Shown piece after piece: positions 15,507-23,190 of a stretch of 34,950 nt of DNA. Under the pieces are notes generated by a model. It was not told the origin of the DNA. It saw only the letters and a list, made by a program, of their open reading frames with translations, and did no database searches. The position numbers and the translations under genes are program-made. The stretch covers positions 1-34,950 of the forward strand of contig JAFEEL010000059.1 in assembly GCA_018241125.1 (NCBI GenBank). The letters are read 5' to 3'. This DNA is from Pseudomonadota bacterium. Its GTDB lineage: Bacteria; Pseudomonadota; Gammaproteobacteria; Xanthomonadales; Xanthomonadaceae. Numbering within the stretch: position 1 is the stretch's first letter; the number at the start of each line of letters is the position of its first letter.

Positions 15507-15929
15507 TCAGCAATCCAGTGCGCGCCCGATGGCGCGTACGCAAGCCGTCGCTGCCGATGGGTCGTATGCCACGGCCGGGCCCGAGCCCCACACCGGCCCG
15601 GGCCAGGCCGCATCGTGGTCGAACCGCGCCACCACGTGCGCATGCAACTGCGGTACAAGATTGCCGAGCAGGCCGATGTTGACGCGTGTCGGCGCGTACA
15701 GCGCCTTGAGCGCCTGCGCGCAGCGACCGATTTCATCCCACAAGGCGGCCTGTGCGCGGGCAGGCAGCGCCGTATAGTCGGAGATGTCGGCGATGCGCGG
15801 TACCAGGATCAGCCATGGGAAGCGCGCGTCGTTCATCAGTCGCAGTTCCGAAAGCGCCAGCAAGCCCACGGCCACGCTGTCGGCGGCAAGGCGCGCGTGC
15901 AAGACGAACCCGGTGGCCGGCGCGCTCAC
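15507..15929 (-). CDS. HIT-domain protein
   Basis: This 140-residue protein is a histidine-triad nucleotide-binding protein. The triad is at residues 94-100 (QLHAHVVAR), where the first His is replaced by Gln, leaving H96 and the catalytic H98. Upstream WLILVPRIADISDYTAL and NIGLLGNLVPQLH also fit the HIT fold. Such proteins hydrolyse AMP or ADP esters and phosphoramidates; the substrate here is unknown. The start is a GTG at 15927-15929 with no Shine-Dalgarno sequence; it overlaps the stop of a 19-codon ORF made by a 56-bp duplication. Before that duplication the dienelactone hydrolase stop would have overlapped this GTG directly. Confidence 0.88.
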   Translation of the reverse strand: MSAPATGFVLHARLAADSVAVGLLALSELRLMNDARFPWLILVPRIADISDYTALPARAQAALWDEIGRCAQALKALYAPTRVNIGLLGNLVPQLHAHVVARFDHDAAWPGPVWGSGPAVAYDPSAATACVRAIGRALDC

Positions 15930-16036
15930 GCCAGCGCCTGCGCGAGAAACGCCAGTGTCACCGCCAGTGCCTTGGCCGAGCTCACGCCAGCGCCTGCGCG
16001 AGAAACGCCAGTGTCACCGCCAGTGCCTTGGCCGAG
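15925..16036. repeat. Perfect 56-bp tandem duplication
   Basis: The 56 bases at 15925-15980 are repeated without a single difference at 15981-16036. The unit contains the last 18 codons and stop of the dienelactone hydrolase gene plus the first bases of the HIT gene. 56 is not a multiple of three. Both flanking genes keep their full frames. The perfect identity suggests a very recent event or an assembly artefact. Confidence 0.97.
15926..15985 (-). CDS. 19-codon ORF created by the duplication
   Basis: The GTG at 15983-15985 overlaps the dienelactone hydrolase stop (GTGA) and opens a frame encoding MSSAKALAVTLAFLAQALA (first residue from GTG). It stops at TGA 15926-15928, which overlaps the GTG start of the HIT gene. 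It is thus a relay ORF that would carry ribosomes from the hydrolase stop to the HIT start. A function for the peptide itself is not suggested. Translation is inferred only from the stop/start overlaps. Confidence 0.35.
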   Translation of the reverse strand: MSSAKALAVTLAFLAQALA

Positions 16037-16650
16037 CTCGGGGCATCGTAATCGGCGCGTTGGTCGCAGTTGAAGCCGTGCCCGGCCGGCCACACGCAGA
16101 CCTGCGCCTGCGGCTGCGCGGCGCGCGTGGCGGCGATGTCGGCTTCAGGAATCGAACGGTCACGTTGTCCAAAGTGGAACAGCATCGGCGCACGCAGGGC
16201 TTCGTGGATGAAGGGCATGGAGCGCGCGCCGTAGTAGCTCACCGCCGGCAAGCCCAGTCGCGTGTTGGCAAGGAAGGCGAGCGATCCGCCCCAGCAGAAT
16301 CCGATCGCTGCCGGTTCGAAGCTGCCGGGGCATTCCCGCAGATACGCCGCCGCCGCGCGCACGCATGCCAGCGCGCGATCGAAGCCCAGTGCCGCGGCCA
16401 GCGCCTTCCCGCGGGCGATGCCTGCCGCGTCGTAGTCCAACTCGATGTTGGCCTCGATCAGATCGAACACGGCCGGTGCCAGCGTCACGTAGCCAGAGCC
16501 GGCGAAGCGTTCGACCACGGCGCGAATGTGCGCGTTGACGCCGAAAATTTCCTGGATCAGCACGATCCGGCCGCGCGGCGTGCCTTGCGGGCGCGCCAGC
16601 CAGCCGCCGATGCGACCAACGGCGGTTTCCAGTTCGATGCGCTCGCCCAT
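15982..16650 (-). CDS. Dienelactone hydrolase family protein
   Basis: This 222-residue alpha/beta hydrolase has the dienelactone hydrolase triad: nucleophile C119 in GFCWGGSLAF, D164 in FGQRDRSIP and H191 in PAGHGFNCD. N-terminal features IVLIQEIFGVNAHIRAVVERF and GYVTLAPAVFD also match. The family hydrolyses lactones in chloroaromatic degradation, but many members such as this are housekeeping-like with unknown substrate. GGGAGG lies seven bases before the ATG at 16648-16650. It is the first gene of a minus-strand run with HIT, pxpB, pxpC and perhaps rnfB. The last 18 codons and the stop lie in the second copy of the 56-bp duplication. Confidence 0.92.
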   Translation of the reverse strand: MGERIELETAVGRIGGWLARPQGTPRGRIVLIQEIFGVNAHIRAVVERFAGSGYVTLAPAVFDLIEANIELDYDAAGIARGKALAAALGFDRALACVRAAAAYLRECPGSFEPAAIGFCWGGSLAFLANTRLGLPAVSYYGARSMPFIHEALRAPMLFHFGQRDRSIPEADIAATRAAQPQAQVCVWPAGHGFNCDQRADYDAPSSAKALAVTLAFLAQALA

Positions 16651-16815
16651 GTCGCCCTCCCGGCCAAGCGCCCAGAGTAAGGTTTTTTCCGCTGCTCCGT
16701 CTGCTTGCCTTGAGCGCCCGGTCATGCGATGCGGGCTGGTGGTTTGCCGGCCGATTGCTGGGTGCGGCCTGTGCGAACCGGAGTAGTCTTGCCCACCAAC
16801 GATGCGAGGCCCGAG

Positions 16816-17733
16816 ATGACAGCCGGCACGAGTGCGAGCACGGGGGCGATGGATACGATGCCAGCGCCTGCCGCGCCTGCCACCGCCGCGCCACCGCTGC
16901 GGTGGACGGTGTACCGCCACCGCCTGCCGGTGCGCATCACGCACTGGATCAACGTCGTGTGCATGACCGTGCTGCTCGGCAGCGGGTTGTCGATCTTCAA
17001 CGCGCACCCGCATCTGTACTGGGGCGAGCAGTCCGATTTCGACCGCCCGCTGCTGGAAATCGTCGCCCTGCGCGGGGCCGACGGCCAGTATCACGGCGCG
17101 GTGCGTGTCGGCGCGCATCGGTTCGATACCGATGGCGTGCTGGGCGTGTCCACCGGCCCGTCGGGAAAGCCGCAAGCGCGCGCCTTCCCCACCTGGGCGA
17201 CGCTGCCCGGCCCGCAAAATCTGGCGCTGGGTCGCAAGTGGCACTTCACCTTCGCCTGGCTGTTGGCGATCAACGGGGCGGCGTACCTGCTGTGGGCGCT
17301 GGGAAGCGGACATCTGCGCCGCGATCTGGCGCCGACGCAGGCCGATTGGCGCGGGTTCGGGCGCTCACTGGTCGACCATGCGCTGTTGCGGCATCCGCAA
17401 GGCGAGCAGGCCACGCGCTACAACGTCCTGCAAAAACTGGCCTATCTGGCGGTGATCGGCGTACTGGCCCCCGGCATGCTGCTGACCGGGCTGGCGATGT
17501 CGCCGCATTTCGATCCGGTGATGGGCTGGCTGCTCGATCTGCTCGGCGGGCGGCAATCGGCGCGCACGGTGCATTTCATCTTCGCCTTTGCGCTGCTGGC
17601 GTTCGTCGCCATCCACCTGTTCGAGTTGCTCGTCGCCGGCGCTGTCAACCATGTGCGTTCGATGCTGACCGGTTGGTACGACGTACCCGGCGGCAGGGAC
17701 GCGGAGCGACCCGTCGAGGAGGCAACGCGATGA
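16816..17733 (+). CDS. Cytochrome b561-type membrane protein
   Basis: This 305-residue integral membrane protein probably binds two b haems and passes electrons between quinol and the downstream molybdoenzyme. After a Pro/Ala-rich N-terminus comes RLPVRITHWINVVCMTVLLGSGL, the first helix with a haem-ligand His. A soluble loop follows (about 65-130), then helices near HFTFAWLLAINGAAYLLWAL, LQKLAYLAVIGVLAPGMLLT and TVHFIFAFALLAFVAIHLFE; the His residues in those helices fit haem ligands. GAGG seven bases before ATG 16816 supports that start; an upstream in-frame ATG at 16729 is less likely. The TGA overlaps the next ATG (ATGA), so the two products are probably made together. Confidence 0.9.
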   Translation: MTAGTSASTGAMDTMPAPAAPATAAPPLRWTVYRHRLPVRITHWINVVCMTVLLGSGLSIFNAHPHLYWGEQSDFDRPLLEIVALRGADGQYHGAVRVGAHRFDTDGVLGVSTGPSGKPQARAFPTWATLPGPQNLALGRKWHFTFAWLLAINGAAYLLWALGSGHLRRDLAPTQADWRGFGRSLVDHALLRHPQGEQATRYNVLQKLAYLAVIGVLAPGMLLTGLAMSPHFDPVMGWLLDLLGGRQSARTVHFIFAFALLAFVAIHLFELLVAGAVNHVRSMLTGWYDVPGGRDAERPVEEATR

Positions 17734-18551
17734 CCAACCGGGATGATCGCAAGGCCGGATCGGGCCTGGAAGGCCCTCCCACGAAAGCAGATACCGCATC
17801 GACGCGCCGCCGCTTCCTCGCGCGTGGGCTGCTCGGTGGTGCCGGTGCGCTGATGGTGACCGGTTGCGACAAGCTGGCCGACACCGCGTGGTTCGCGCGG
17901 GTTCTCGATCAGGCCGGGCCGGCGACGGAATCCGCGCAACGCGCGCTCACCCCGACCGATGCGCTGGCCCGCGAATATTCGCCCGCCGAAATCTCGCCGG
18001 TGTTTCGGCCCAACGGCTCGACCGACCCGCAGGACGATGCCTATCTGGCCTTGGCGGACGCGGACTTCGCCGATTGGCGGCTGGCAGTGCGTGGCCTGGT
18101 CGAGACGCCGTTGAGCCTGTCGCTGGCCGATTTGCGACAGATGCCAGCGCGCACCCAGATCACCCGCCACGACTGCGTGGAAGGATGGAGCTGCATCGGC
18201 AAGTGGAAAGGCGTACCGCTGCAGGCGGTGTTGCGACGGGCTGGAGTGAAGGCGAGCGCCCGCTTCGTGGTGTTCCGCTGCCTGGATACGCTCGGCGATG
18301 CGCCGTATTACGAAAGCTGCCGGCTGATCGACGCATTCCATCCGCAGACCATCCTCGCTTACGACCTCAACGACCAGCCATTGCCGATCGCCAACGGCGC
18401 GCCATTGCGCGTGCGGCTCGAGCGCAAGCTGGGCTACAAGCAGGCCAAGTACCTTTCGGCGATCGAACTGGTCGACGGATATGCCGGCATCGCCGGTGGC
18501 AAGGGCGGCTACTGGGAGGATCGGGGGTACGACTGGTTCGGCGGAATCTGA
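17730..18551 (+). CDS. Tat-exported molybdopterin oxidoreductase (sulfite oxidase/YedY-like)
   Basis: This 273-residue precursor has a Tat signal ([21 protein letters not shown], residues 25-45) that ends at Cys46 in VTGC, so it may also be a lipoprotein. The catalytic domain belongs to the sulfite oxidase Moco fold: [14 protein letters not shown] at 147-159 places C149 where YedY has its Moco-ligating Cys, followed by [25 protein letters not shown] and [20 protein letters not shown]. It overlaps the cytochrome b gene (ATGA), which is the likely electron partner. It differs from MsrP/MsrQ in its b561-type partner. Residues 10-18 (GSGLEGPPT) are encoded by a REP-like palindrome. Its 3' end overlaps convergent greB by 43 bases. 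Confidence 0.9.
   Translation: MTNRDDRKAGSGLEGPPTKADTASTRRRFLARGLLGGAGALMVTGCDKLADTAWFARVLDQAGPATESAQRALTPTDALAREYSPAEISPVFRPNGSTDPQDDAYLALADADFADWRLAVRGLVETPLSLSLADLRQMPARTQITRHDCVEGWSCIGKWKGVPLQAVLRRAGVKASARFVVFRCLDTLGDAPYYESCRLIDAFHPQTILAYDLNDQPLPIANGAPLRVRLERKLGYKQAKYLSAIELVDGYAGIAGGKGGYWEDRGYDWFGGI
17761..17783. repeat. REP-like palindrome inside a coding region
   Basis: CGGGCCTGGAAGGCCCTCCC plus ACG is, on the other strand, nearly the same as the element at 10971-10993 (GTGGGAGGGCC..AGGCCCGAC), differing at about three of 23 positions. It lies within codons 11-18 of the Mo-oxidoreductase, before the twin arginines. Confidence 0.7.
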
Positions 18552-19057
18552 GGCCCCGAGTCGCCGTACTGGATCTGCACAACCACGCAAGTCGCCGTAC
18601 CTTCCGGAAGCACCACTGCAAACGCGTCGTCCACGCGCTTGCGCAGTGCGGCGCGCGCCAGTGGCGAGTCGATGCTGATGTGGCCGGATTTGGCGTCGGT
18701 TTCGTCGGGCCCCACGATGCGGTAGCGCGCGGTCTTGCCGTCGTCGCACACGACCAGAAACGTCGCGCCGAAAAAGATCGCGGCGGTGTCGGTTGGTATT
18801 GCATCGATCACCTGCAACGCCGGCAGGCGTTTGCTCAGGTAGCGCACGCGCCGGTCGATTTCGCCCAGTTGCTTCTTGCGGTACGTGTATTCGGCGTTCT
18901 CCGAGCGATCGCCTTCGGCGGCGGCGGCGGCCAGAGCGGCGACTACCTCGGGGCGGCGCACGCGCCACAGCTCGTCCAGCTCGGATTGCAGGCGCACGAA
19001 CCCATCGCGGGTGATGATCGCCGTGGAGTGCGGCGACGGTGGGCGCCAGCGCGACAA
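18509..19057 (-). CDS. greB: Transcript cleavage factor GreB
   Basis: GreB rescues backtracked RNA polymerase by stimulating cleavage of the nascent RNA 3' end. The 182-residue protein has the N-terminal coiled coil (about 18-85) with the acidic tip D50 and E53 in GDRSENAEY, followed by [20 protein letters not shown], which is GreB-type, and the FKBP-like C-terminal domain with [11 protein letters not shown] and [13 protein letters not shown]-like [16 protein letters not shown]. The start is inferred as TTG 19055-19057, giving MSRWRPP, which fits what I recall of related GreB N-termini; no strong ribosome site is seen. The C-terminus runs about 15 residues past the usual end and overlaps the convergent oxidoreductase gene. 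Confidence 0.93.
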   Translation of the reverse strand: MSRWRPPSPHSTAIITRDGFVRLQSELDELWRVRRPEVVAALAAAAAEGDRSENAEYTYRKKQLGEIDRRVRYLSKRLPALQVIDAIPTDTAAIFFGATFLVVCDDGKTARYRIVGPDETDAKSGHISIDSPLARAALRKRVDDAFAVVLPEGTATCVVVQIQYGDSGPQIPPNQSYPRSSQ

Positions 19058-19094
19058 GGAACGATGCCAGTGGGAAAACGCAGCTCAGGGCCGA

Positions 19095-21173
19095 TCAGAA
19101 CTCGTAGTTCATCTCCGGCCCGGCGGCGGCGAGGAAGTGACCCTCCACGAAATCCACGCCGATCGAGAACAGCGCGCTCATGCTCGCCGCGTCCTGCACG
19201 AACTCGGCGATCACCTGCTTGCCGAGATTGTGGCCCTCCTGGGTGATTTCGCGCATCTTCTTCTGGTTGTCCGGCGATTTGGCCAGATCGGCCGAGAACG
19301 AACGGTCGATCTTCAGGAAGTCGGCCTCGATGTGGCCAAGCATCTGGAATGAGTTCAACCCGGTGCCGAACTGCTCCAGCGCCAAGCGCACGCCCAGCGG
19401 ATGCACCACGCGCTGCAGTTCCTGCGTGGCGCGCAGGTTGGTGAATACCTTGGTTTCCGGGATCTCCAGGATCAGACGATCGCCCGGAACGCCGTGCTTC
19501 TTGAGTTGGGCGGAGATCAGATCCTCGAACTTGCCCTCCTGCAACGAGGCCGGCGAGACCTTCACCAGCAAGGTGGTCTGCTTGCCGGCCTTCTTGCGTT
19601 CGGCCAGCACCTCGATCGCGCGTGTCACCACCCAGCGATCGACGTCGTCGAGCAGGGCGTGCTCCTCGGCGATCGGCAGGAAGTTCGCCGGCGGGACGAT
19701 TTCCCCACCCGGGCCCTTCATGCGCAACAGCACCTCGTAGGTCTCGCCGGGCTGGCCGTTCATGCTGATGACCGGCTGGTAATGCAGCACGAAGCCCTCG
19801 CCGGCGATGGCTTCCTTGATGCGGGCCACCCACGCCGCGATGCGTTCGATTTCGGCGCGATCGCGGGCGGATGGATCGAAAATTTCGACGCGGTTGCCGC
19901 CCAGGGTCGCCGACGAGTTGACCGCCTGGCTGGCCTTGCCGAGCACCTGCTGCAAGCTGGCGATCTTTTCGCCGATCTGTACGCCGCCGATGCTCGCGGT
20001 GATGTTCACCGAGCGTCCGCCGGCTTCGACGATGAAGCCTTGAAAAGCGACGCGGATCGACTCGGCCAGCGCCTTGCTGGCCTCGGGCGGCGAGTCGGCC
20101 TTGAGCACGCCGAACGTGTGGTCGGAAAACCGTGCGGCCACCACCTTGCCGTCGACGGCCTCGCGCAGGCGCGCACCCAGCTTGGCGAGGAACTCGTCGC
20201 TGTGGCCGATGCCGATGTCCTGCATCAACGTCGAATAGTGATCCGGCTCGATCAGCAGCAGCACTTGATCGTTGCTGCCTTCGGTGGCCGCCTTGACCAT
20301 CGGTTCGAGCTGCTCCATGAAATAGCGGCGGTTGGAAAGGCCGGTGGCCGGATCCTCATAGCGCAACTTGTCCAGCTCGGCCTGCATGTCGGCATCGACC
20401 ATGCGCTGGCGGAACACGATCTGCAGGCAATCTTCGCCTTCGTACTTGGCCTGCGCGAACTCCATCGTGGCATCGAAATCCGAACCGTCGGCGCGCCGCG
20501 CGCGCAACTCGTACTTGCCCGGCGGCGGCTCGCCTTTGGCCAGGCTCTTGAGCAAGGCCTTGAAGCGATCGGCGTCGCCATCGCTGACCATGTCCAGCAG
20601 CGGCAGGCCTTCGATTTCCTCGAAGTCCTCGAAACCGAACATTTCCAGGTACGCCTCGTTGGCGCGGATGTGCATGCCGTCGGCGACGTAGGCGATGGGA
20701 TCGCGCGAGGAGGCCATCAACGAGTCGCAACGACGCTCCGACTCGCTCAGGGCTGCTTCGGCGCGGCGCAGGCCGCGGCGGGCTTCGAGCGAAGCGAACT
20801 CCTCGCGCACGACCAGTCGAAAGTGTTCGGGCTTTTCTCGCAGCGCCACCGCGCGGGCGCCAGCCACGCGCGCGGCGATCATTTTGGTCTCGTCGATCGG
20901 CCCCATGGTGGCGACCACCGGCACGTCCTTGCCGCAGGCGATTACCGCATTGAGCACGTCGGGAAAGGCGAAGTTCTTCGAATCCAGCGAAGCCAGCACG
21001 ATATCGATGTTGCCCTGAGCCAGCTGCGCCTTCAGCTCGGCCATGTCCGCCGGGCGTTGTGGGCGCACCGCAAGGCCGCCGTTGCGCAACAGGCTGATGT
21101 GGTGCTCGGCGTGGTCGAGTTGATCTTCGACCACCATCAACCGGATGCTTGTGTCTTTCGCTTTCGGGGCCAT
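19095..21173 (-). CDS. fimX: FimX-like degenerate GGDEF/EAL c-di-GMP receptor
   Basis: This 692-residue cytoplasmic protein has the FimX order: receiver-like domain (about 10-125), PAS (about 145-265), GGDEF (about 275-430) and EAL (about 440-690). The GGDEF signature is HSDEF near 324-328 and the EAL signature is EVL in EVLLRM near 479-484, so neither cyclase nor phosphodiesterase activity is expected. FimX-type proteins bind c-di-GMP through the EAL domain and promote type IV pilus assembly and twitching, in xanthomonads (Filp) with a PilZ partner. The receiver retains DQLDHAEHH but the usual phospho-Asp region reads LASLDSKN, so it may not be phosphorylated. It lies between greB and epmB on the same strand. 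Confidence 0.92.
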   Translation of the reverse strand: MAPKAKDTSIRLMVVEDQLDHAEHHISLLRNGGLAVRPQRPADMAELKAQLAQGNIDIVLASLDSKNFAFPDVLNAVIACGKDVPVVATMGPIDETKMIAARVAGARAVALREKPEHFRLVVREEFASLEARRGLRRAEAALSESERRCDSLMASSRDPIAYVADGMHIRANEAYLEMFGFEDFEEIEGLPLLDMVSDGDADRFKALLKSLAKGEPPPGKYELRARRADGSDFDATMEFAQAKYEGEDCLQIVFRQRMVDADMQAELDKLRYEDPATGLSNRRYFMEQLEPMVKAATEGSNDQVLLLIEPDHYSTLMQDIGIGHSDEFLAKLGARLREAVDGKVVAARFSDHTFGVLKADSPPEASKALAESIRVAFQGFIVEAGGRSVNITASIGGVQIGEKIASLQQVLGKASQAVNSSATLGGNRVEIFDPSARDRAEIERIAAWVARIKEAIAGEGFVLHYQPVISMNGQPGETYEVLLRMKGPGGEIVPPANFLPIAEEHALLDDVDRWVVTRAIEVLAERKKAGKQTTLLVKVSPASLQEGKFEDLISAQLKKHGVPGDRLILEIPETKVFTNLRATQELQRVVHPLGVRLALEQFGTGLNSFQMLGHIEADFLKIDRSFSADLAKSPDNQKKMREITQEGHNLGKQVIAEFVQDAASMSALFSIGVDFVEGHFLAAAGPEMNYEF

Positions 21174-21321
21174 GCGGCAGGCTCTGGAGAAGTCGGACGG
21201 CGGTTGCGTCGAGTCAGTCTACGCGGATCGCCGAACTAGCGGCGAGCGCATCGGCCGGGCCTTTCATCTTAACGCAGCGCGGCGGCGAGGTGGGAGACCG
21301 GCCGCAGCCGACGGCATGTGT

Positions 21322-22323
21322 TCATAACGGTGTTTTCGACGATTCTCCGGCTATTTCACGCACCAGCCGTGGCACCAGATAGCCAGGCAGGCGCTCGCGC
21401 ATCGCCGCGAGCAGGGCGCGGGCGCGTTCGTCGGATACTTCGAAATGCGCCGCACCGGCGACGCGGTCGAGCTGGTGCAAGTAATAGGGCAGGGCGCCGG
21501 CGGCAAACATTCGCCCGGACAGATCCACCAGCGCGTCGGTGTCGTCGTTGACCCCGGCCAGCAACACCGACTGGTTGAGCAAAGTGACGCCGGCGCTTTT
21601 CAACTCGGCCAAGGCGGCATCGACGCCGCTGTCGAACTCGTTGGCATGGTTGGCGTGGATCACCACCACCACGCGCTGGCGCAGGCCACGCAGCCACGCC
21701 AGCAGCTCGCCGTCCACCCGTTCGGGTAGCACCACCGGCAAGCGGGTGTGGATGCGCAAGGTGTTCACGTGCGCGATCGATGCCAGCGCGCCACTCAACT
21801 GCGCCAGCTTGCGTGTGGCCAGTGCCAGCGGATCGCCACCCGACAAAATCACTTCCTGAATGCCGGCATCGGCGCGGATGTAGTCGAGCGCTTGCAGCCA
21901 TCCGTCTGCGGCGGCGGCTTCCTCGGCGTAGGGGAAATGGCGTCGGAAGCAATACCGGCAGTTCACCGCGCACGCGCCGGTGGCGATCAGCAAGGCGCGT
22001 CCGGCGTACTTCTGGATAACGCCGCTGGTAGCGCGCGCGGCGCCATCACCGACCGCATCGAGCGAAAAACCCGGCGCGATGCGATCCTCATCGAGGATCG
22101 GCAGTACCTGGCGCAGCAGTGGGTCGGTTGGATCGCCGCGACGCATGCGCGCCACGAAACCGCGCGGCACGCGCAACGGGAACTGCGCGGTGGCGGCTGT
22201 GGACACGCGCTGCGCCAGCTCGGGCTGGTCGAGCAGATGCAGCAACTCGCGCGGATCGCGCACGGCCTGTTGCCACAGGGTTTGCCAGCGCGGCTGCGCC
22301 GAATGGGCGTGTGCGGTTATCAT
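21322..22323 (-). CDS. epmB: EF-P beta-lysylation protein, lysine 2,3-aminomutase
   Basis: EpmB is a radical SAM, PLP-dependent enzyme that makes (R)-beta-lysine, which EpmA attaches to elongation factor P. In this 333-residue protein [19 protein letters not shown] near 114-132 carries the CxxxCxxC cluster motif. [12 protein letters not shown] and [14 protein letters not shown] follow, and the end [16 protein letters not shown] matches the E. coli protein closely. The start is ATG 22321-22323 ([13 protein letters not shown]), aligned to the E. coli N-terminus; another ATG at 22371 would add 16 residues. The gene is divergent from its target efp, with 102 bases between the starts. EpmA is not in the window. 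Confidence 0.95.
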   Translation of the reverse strand: MITAHAHSAQPRWQTLWQQAVRDPRELLHLLDQPELAQRVSTAATAQFPLRVPRGFVARMRRGDPTDPLLRQVLPILDEDRIAPGFSLDAVGDGAARATSGVIQKYAGRALLIATGACAVNCRYCFRRHFPYAEEAAAADGWLQALDYIRADAGIQEVILSGGDPLALATRKLAQLSGALASIAHVNTLRIHTRLPVVLPERVDGELLAWLRGLRQRVVVVIHANHANEFDSGVDAALAELKSAGVTLLNQSVLLAGVNDDTDALVDLSGRMFAAGALPYYLHQLDRVAGAAHFEVSDERARALLAAMRERLPGYLVPRLVREIAGESSKTPL

Positions 22324-22425
22324 ATTCGGCTGCGCCACCGCCGACAGGCGGTCGCGTCCCAAGGCAATCATCGACCCCAACATTGTAGCCGTCCGTACCG
22401 ACGGCTCGCCCACGGAGCGCTGCAC

Positions 22426-22989
22426 ATGGCTTACGGCATGAACGACGTCAAGAACGGCATGAAGATCATCGTCAACAACGAGCCGTGCGTCATTACCGAC
22501 ACCGAATACGTCAAGCCCGGCAAGGGGCAGGCATTCACCCGCGTGAAGTACCGCAACATCAAGTCCGGGCGCGTGGTCGAGGTGACGATGAAGGCGACCG
22601 ATTCGCTGGAGGCTGCCGACGTGGTCGATACCGACATGCAGTACCTGTACAACGACGGCGAACTGTGGCACTTCATGCAGGTCGAGACCTTCGAGCAGGT
22701 GCAGACCGACGCCGCCGGCGTGGGCGATGCGGCCAAGTGGCTCAAGGGCGAAGAGCCGTGCGTGGTGACGTTGTGGAACGGTAGCCCGATCGCCGTGCAG
22801 CCGCCGAACTTCGTGGAACTGAAGATCGTCGAGACCGACCCGGGCCTGCGCGGCGACACCTCCGGCGGCGGCGGCAAGCCGGCCAAGCTGGAGACCGGCG
22901 CGGTGGTGCGGGTGCCATTGTTCGTCAATCAGGACGAGGTGATCAAGGTCGATACCCGCAGCGGAGAGTACGTCAGTCGGGTGAAGTGA
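22426..22989 (+). CDS. efp: Elongation factor P
   Basis: EF-P relieves ribosome stalling at polyproline stretches. The 187-residue protein has the three-domain length and the loop [10 protein letters not shown], where Lys33 is the residue modified by EpmA/EpmB. It continues with [20 protein letters not shown] and ends in the [20 protein letters not shown] region and [13 protein letters not shown]. Ribosome site GGAG is eight bases before the ATG. The reading frame is open far upstream, but that region is epmB on the other strand. A long hairpin begins at its stop codon. Confidence 0.97.
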   Translation: MAYGMNDVKNGMKIIVNNEPCVITDTEYVKPGKGQAFTRVKYRNIKSGRVVEVTMKATDSLEAADVVDTDMQYLYNDGELWHFMQVETFEQVQTDAAGVGDAAKWLKGEEPCVVTLWNGSPIAVQPPNFVELKIVETDPGLRGDTSGGGGKPAKLETGAVVRVPLFVNQDEVIKVDTRSGEYVSRVK

Positions 22990-23032
22990 CGTTCCGGCCC
23001 GCGCGCTTGCGCGCGGCTTTGCCGGAACGTCA
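22987..23032 (+). terminator. Large hairpin at the efp stop codon
   Basis: TGACGTTCCGGC (22987-22998) pairs perfectly with GCCGGAACGTCA (23021-23032). An inner stem CCGCGCGC-TT-GCGCGCGG (22999-23016) is offset by a CTTT bulge. The left arm includes the efp stop. There is no T-run, so it may act as a Rho-independent-like block, protect the mRNA end, or be a REP element. Confidence 0.6.
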
Positions 23033-23070
23033 TCCCGAGCGCAGCGAGGGATCCAGCGCCTTGGCCGATG

Positions 23071-23175
23071 CGTCATCCCCGCGTAGGCGGGGATCGCTCT
23101 TGTTTTCATGTTTTTGTCGTCGCCCAGACCATTTCATTGAATGACCAGCGATTCCCGCCTGCGCGGGGGATGACG
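23071..23175. repeat. Inverted pair of REP-like elements
   Basis: The element at 23071-23097 (starting CGTCATCCCCGCGTAGGCGG) recurs in inverse orientation at 23148-23175 with only a few differences; each is itself a hairpin. Between them is an AT-rich 50-base stretch containing the only weak promoter-like sequence here. A related fragment, GTCATCCCGAGCGCAGCGAG, lies at 23029-23048. Such GTCATCCC repeats are widespread intergenic elements in proteobacteria. Confidence 0.8.
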
Positions 23176-23190
23176 AGCGAAGAGCGCATC

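Noticed and set aside
15507-16036. Frameshift or pseudogene at the HIT/hydrolase junction
   Set aside because: The 56-bp duplication is not a multiple of three, but it falls after the hydrolase stop and before the HIT coding sequence, so neither frame is broken.
19401-21239. 612-residue plus-strand ORF antisense to fimX
   Set aside because: FimX domain motifs are clear on the other strand and this frame has no motif.
23170-23190. Earlier mtaD start (MTSEERI)
   Set aside because: The ATG and following codons are part of an inverted REP element; the amidohydrolase similarity begins after ATG 23191.
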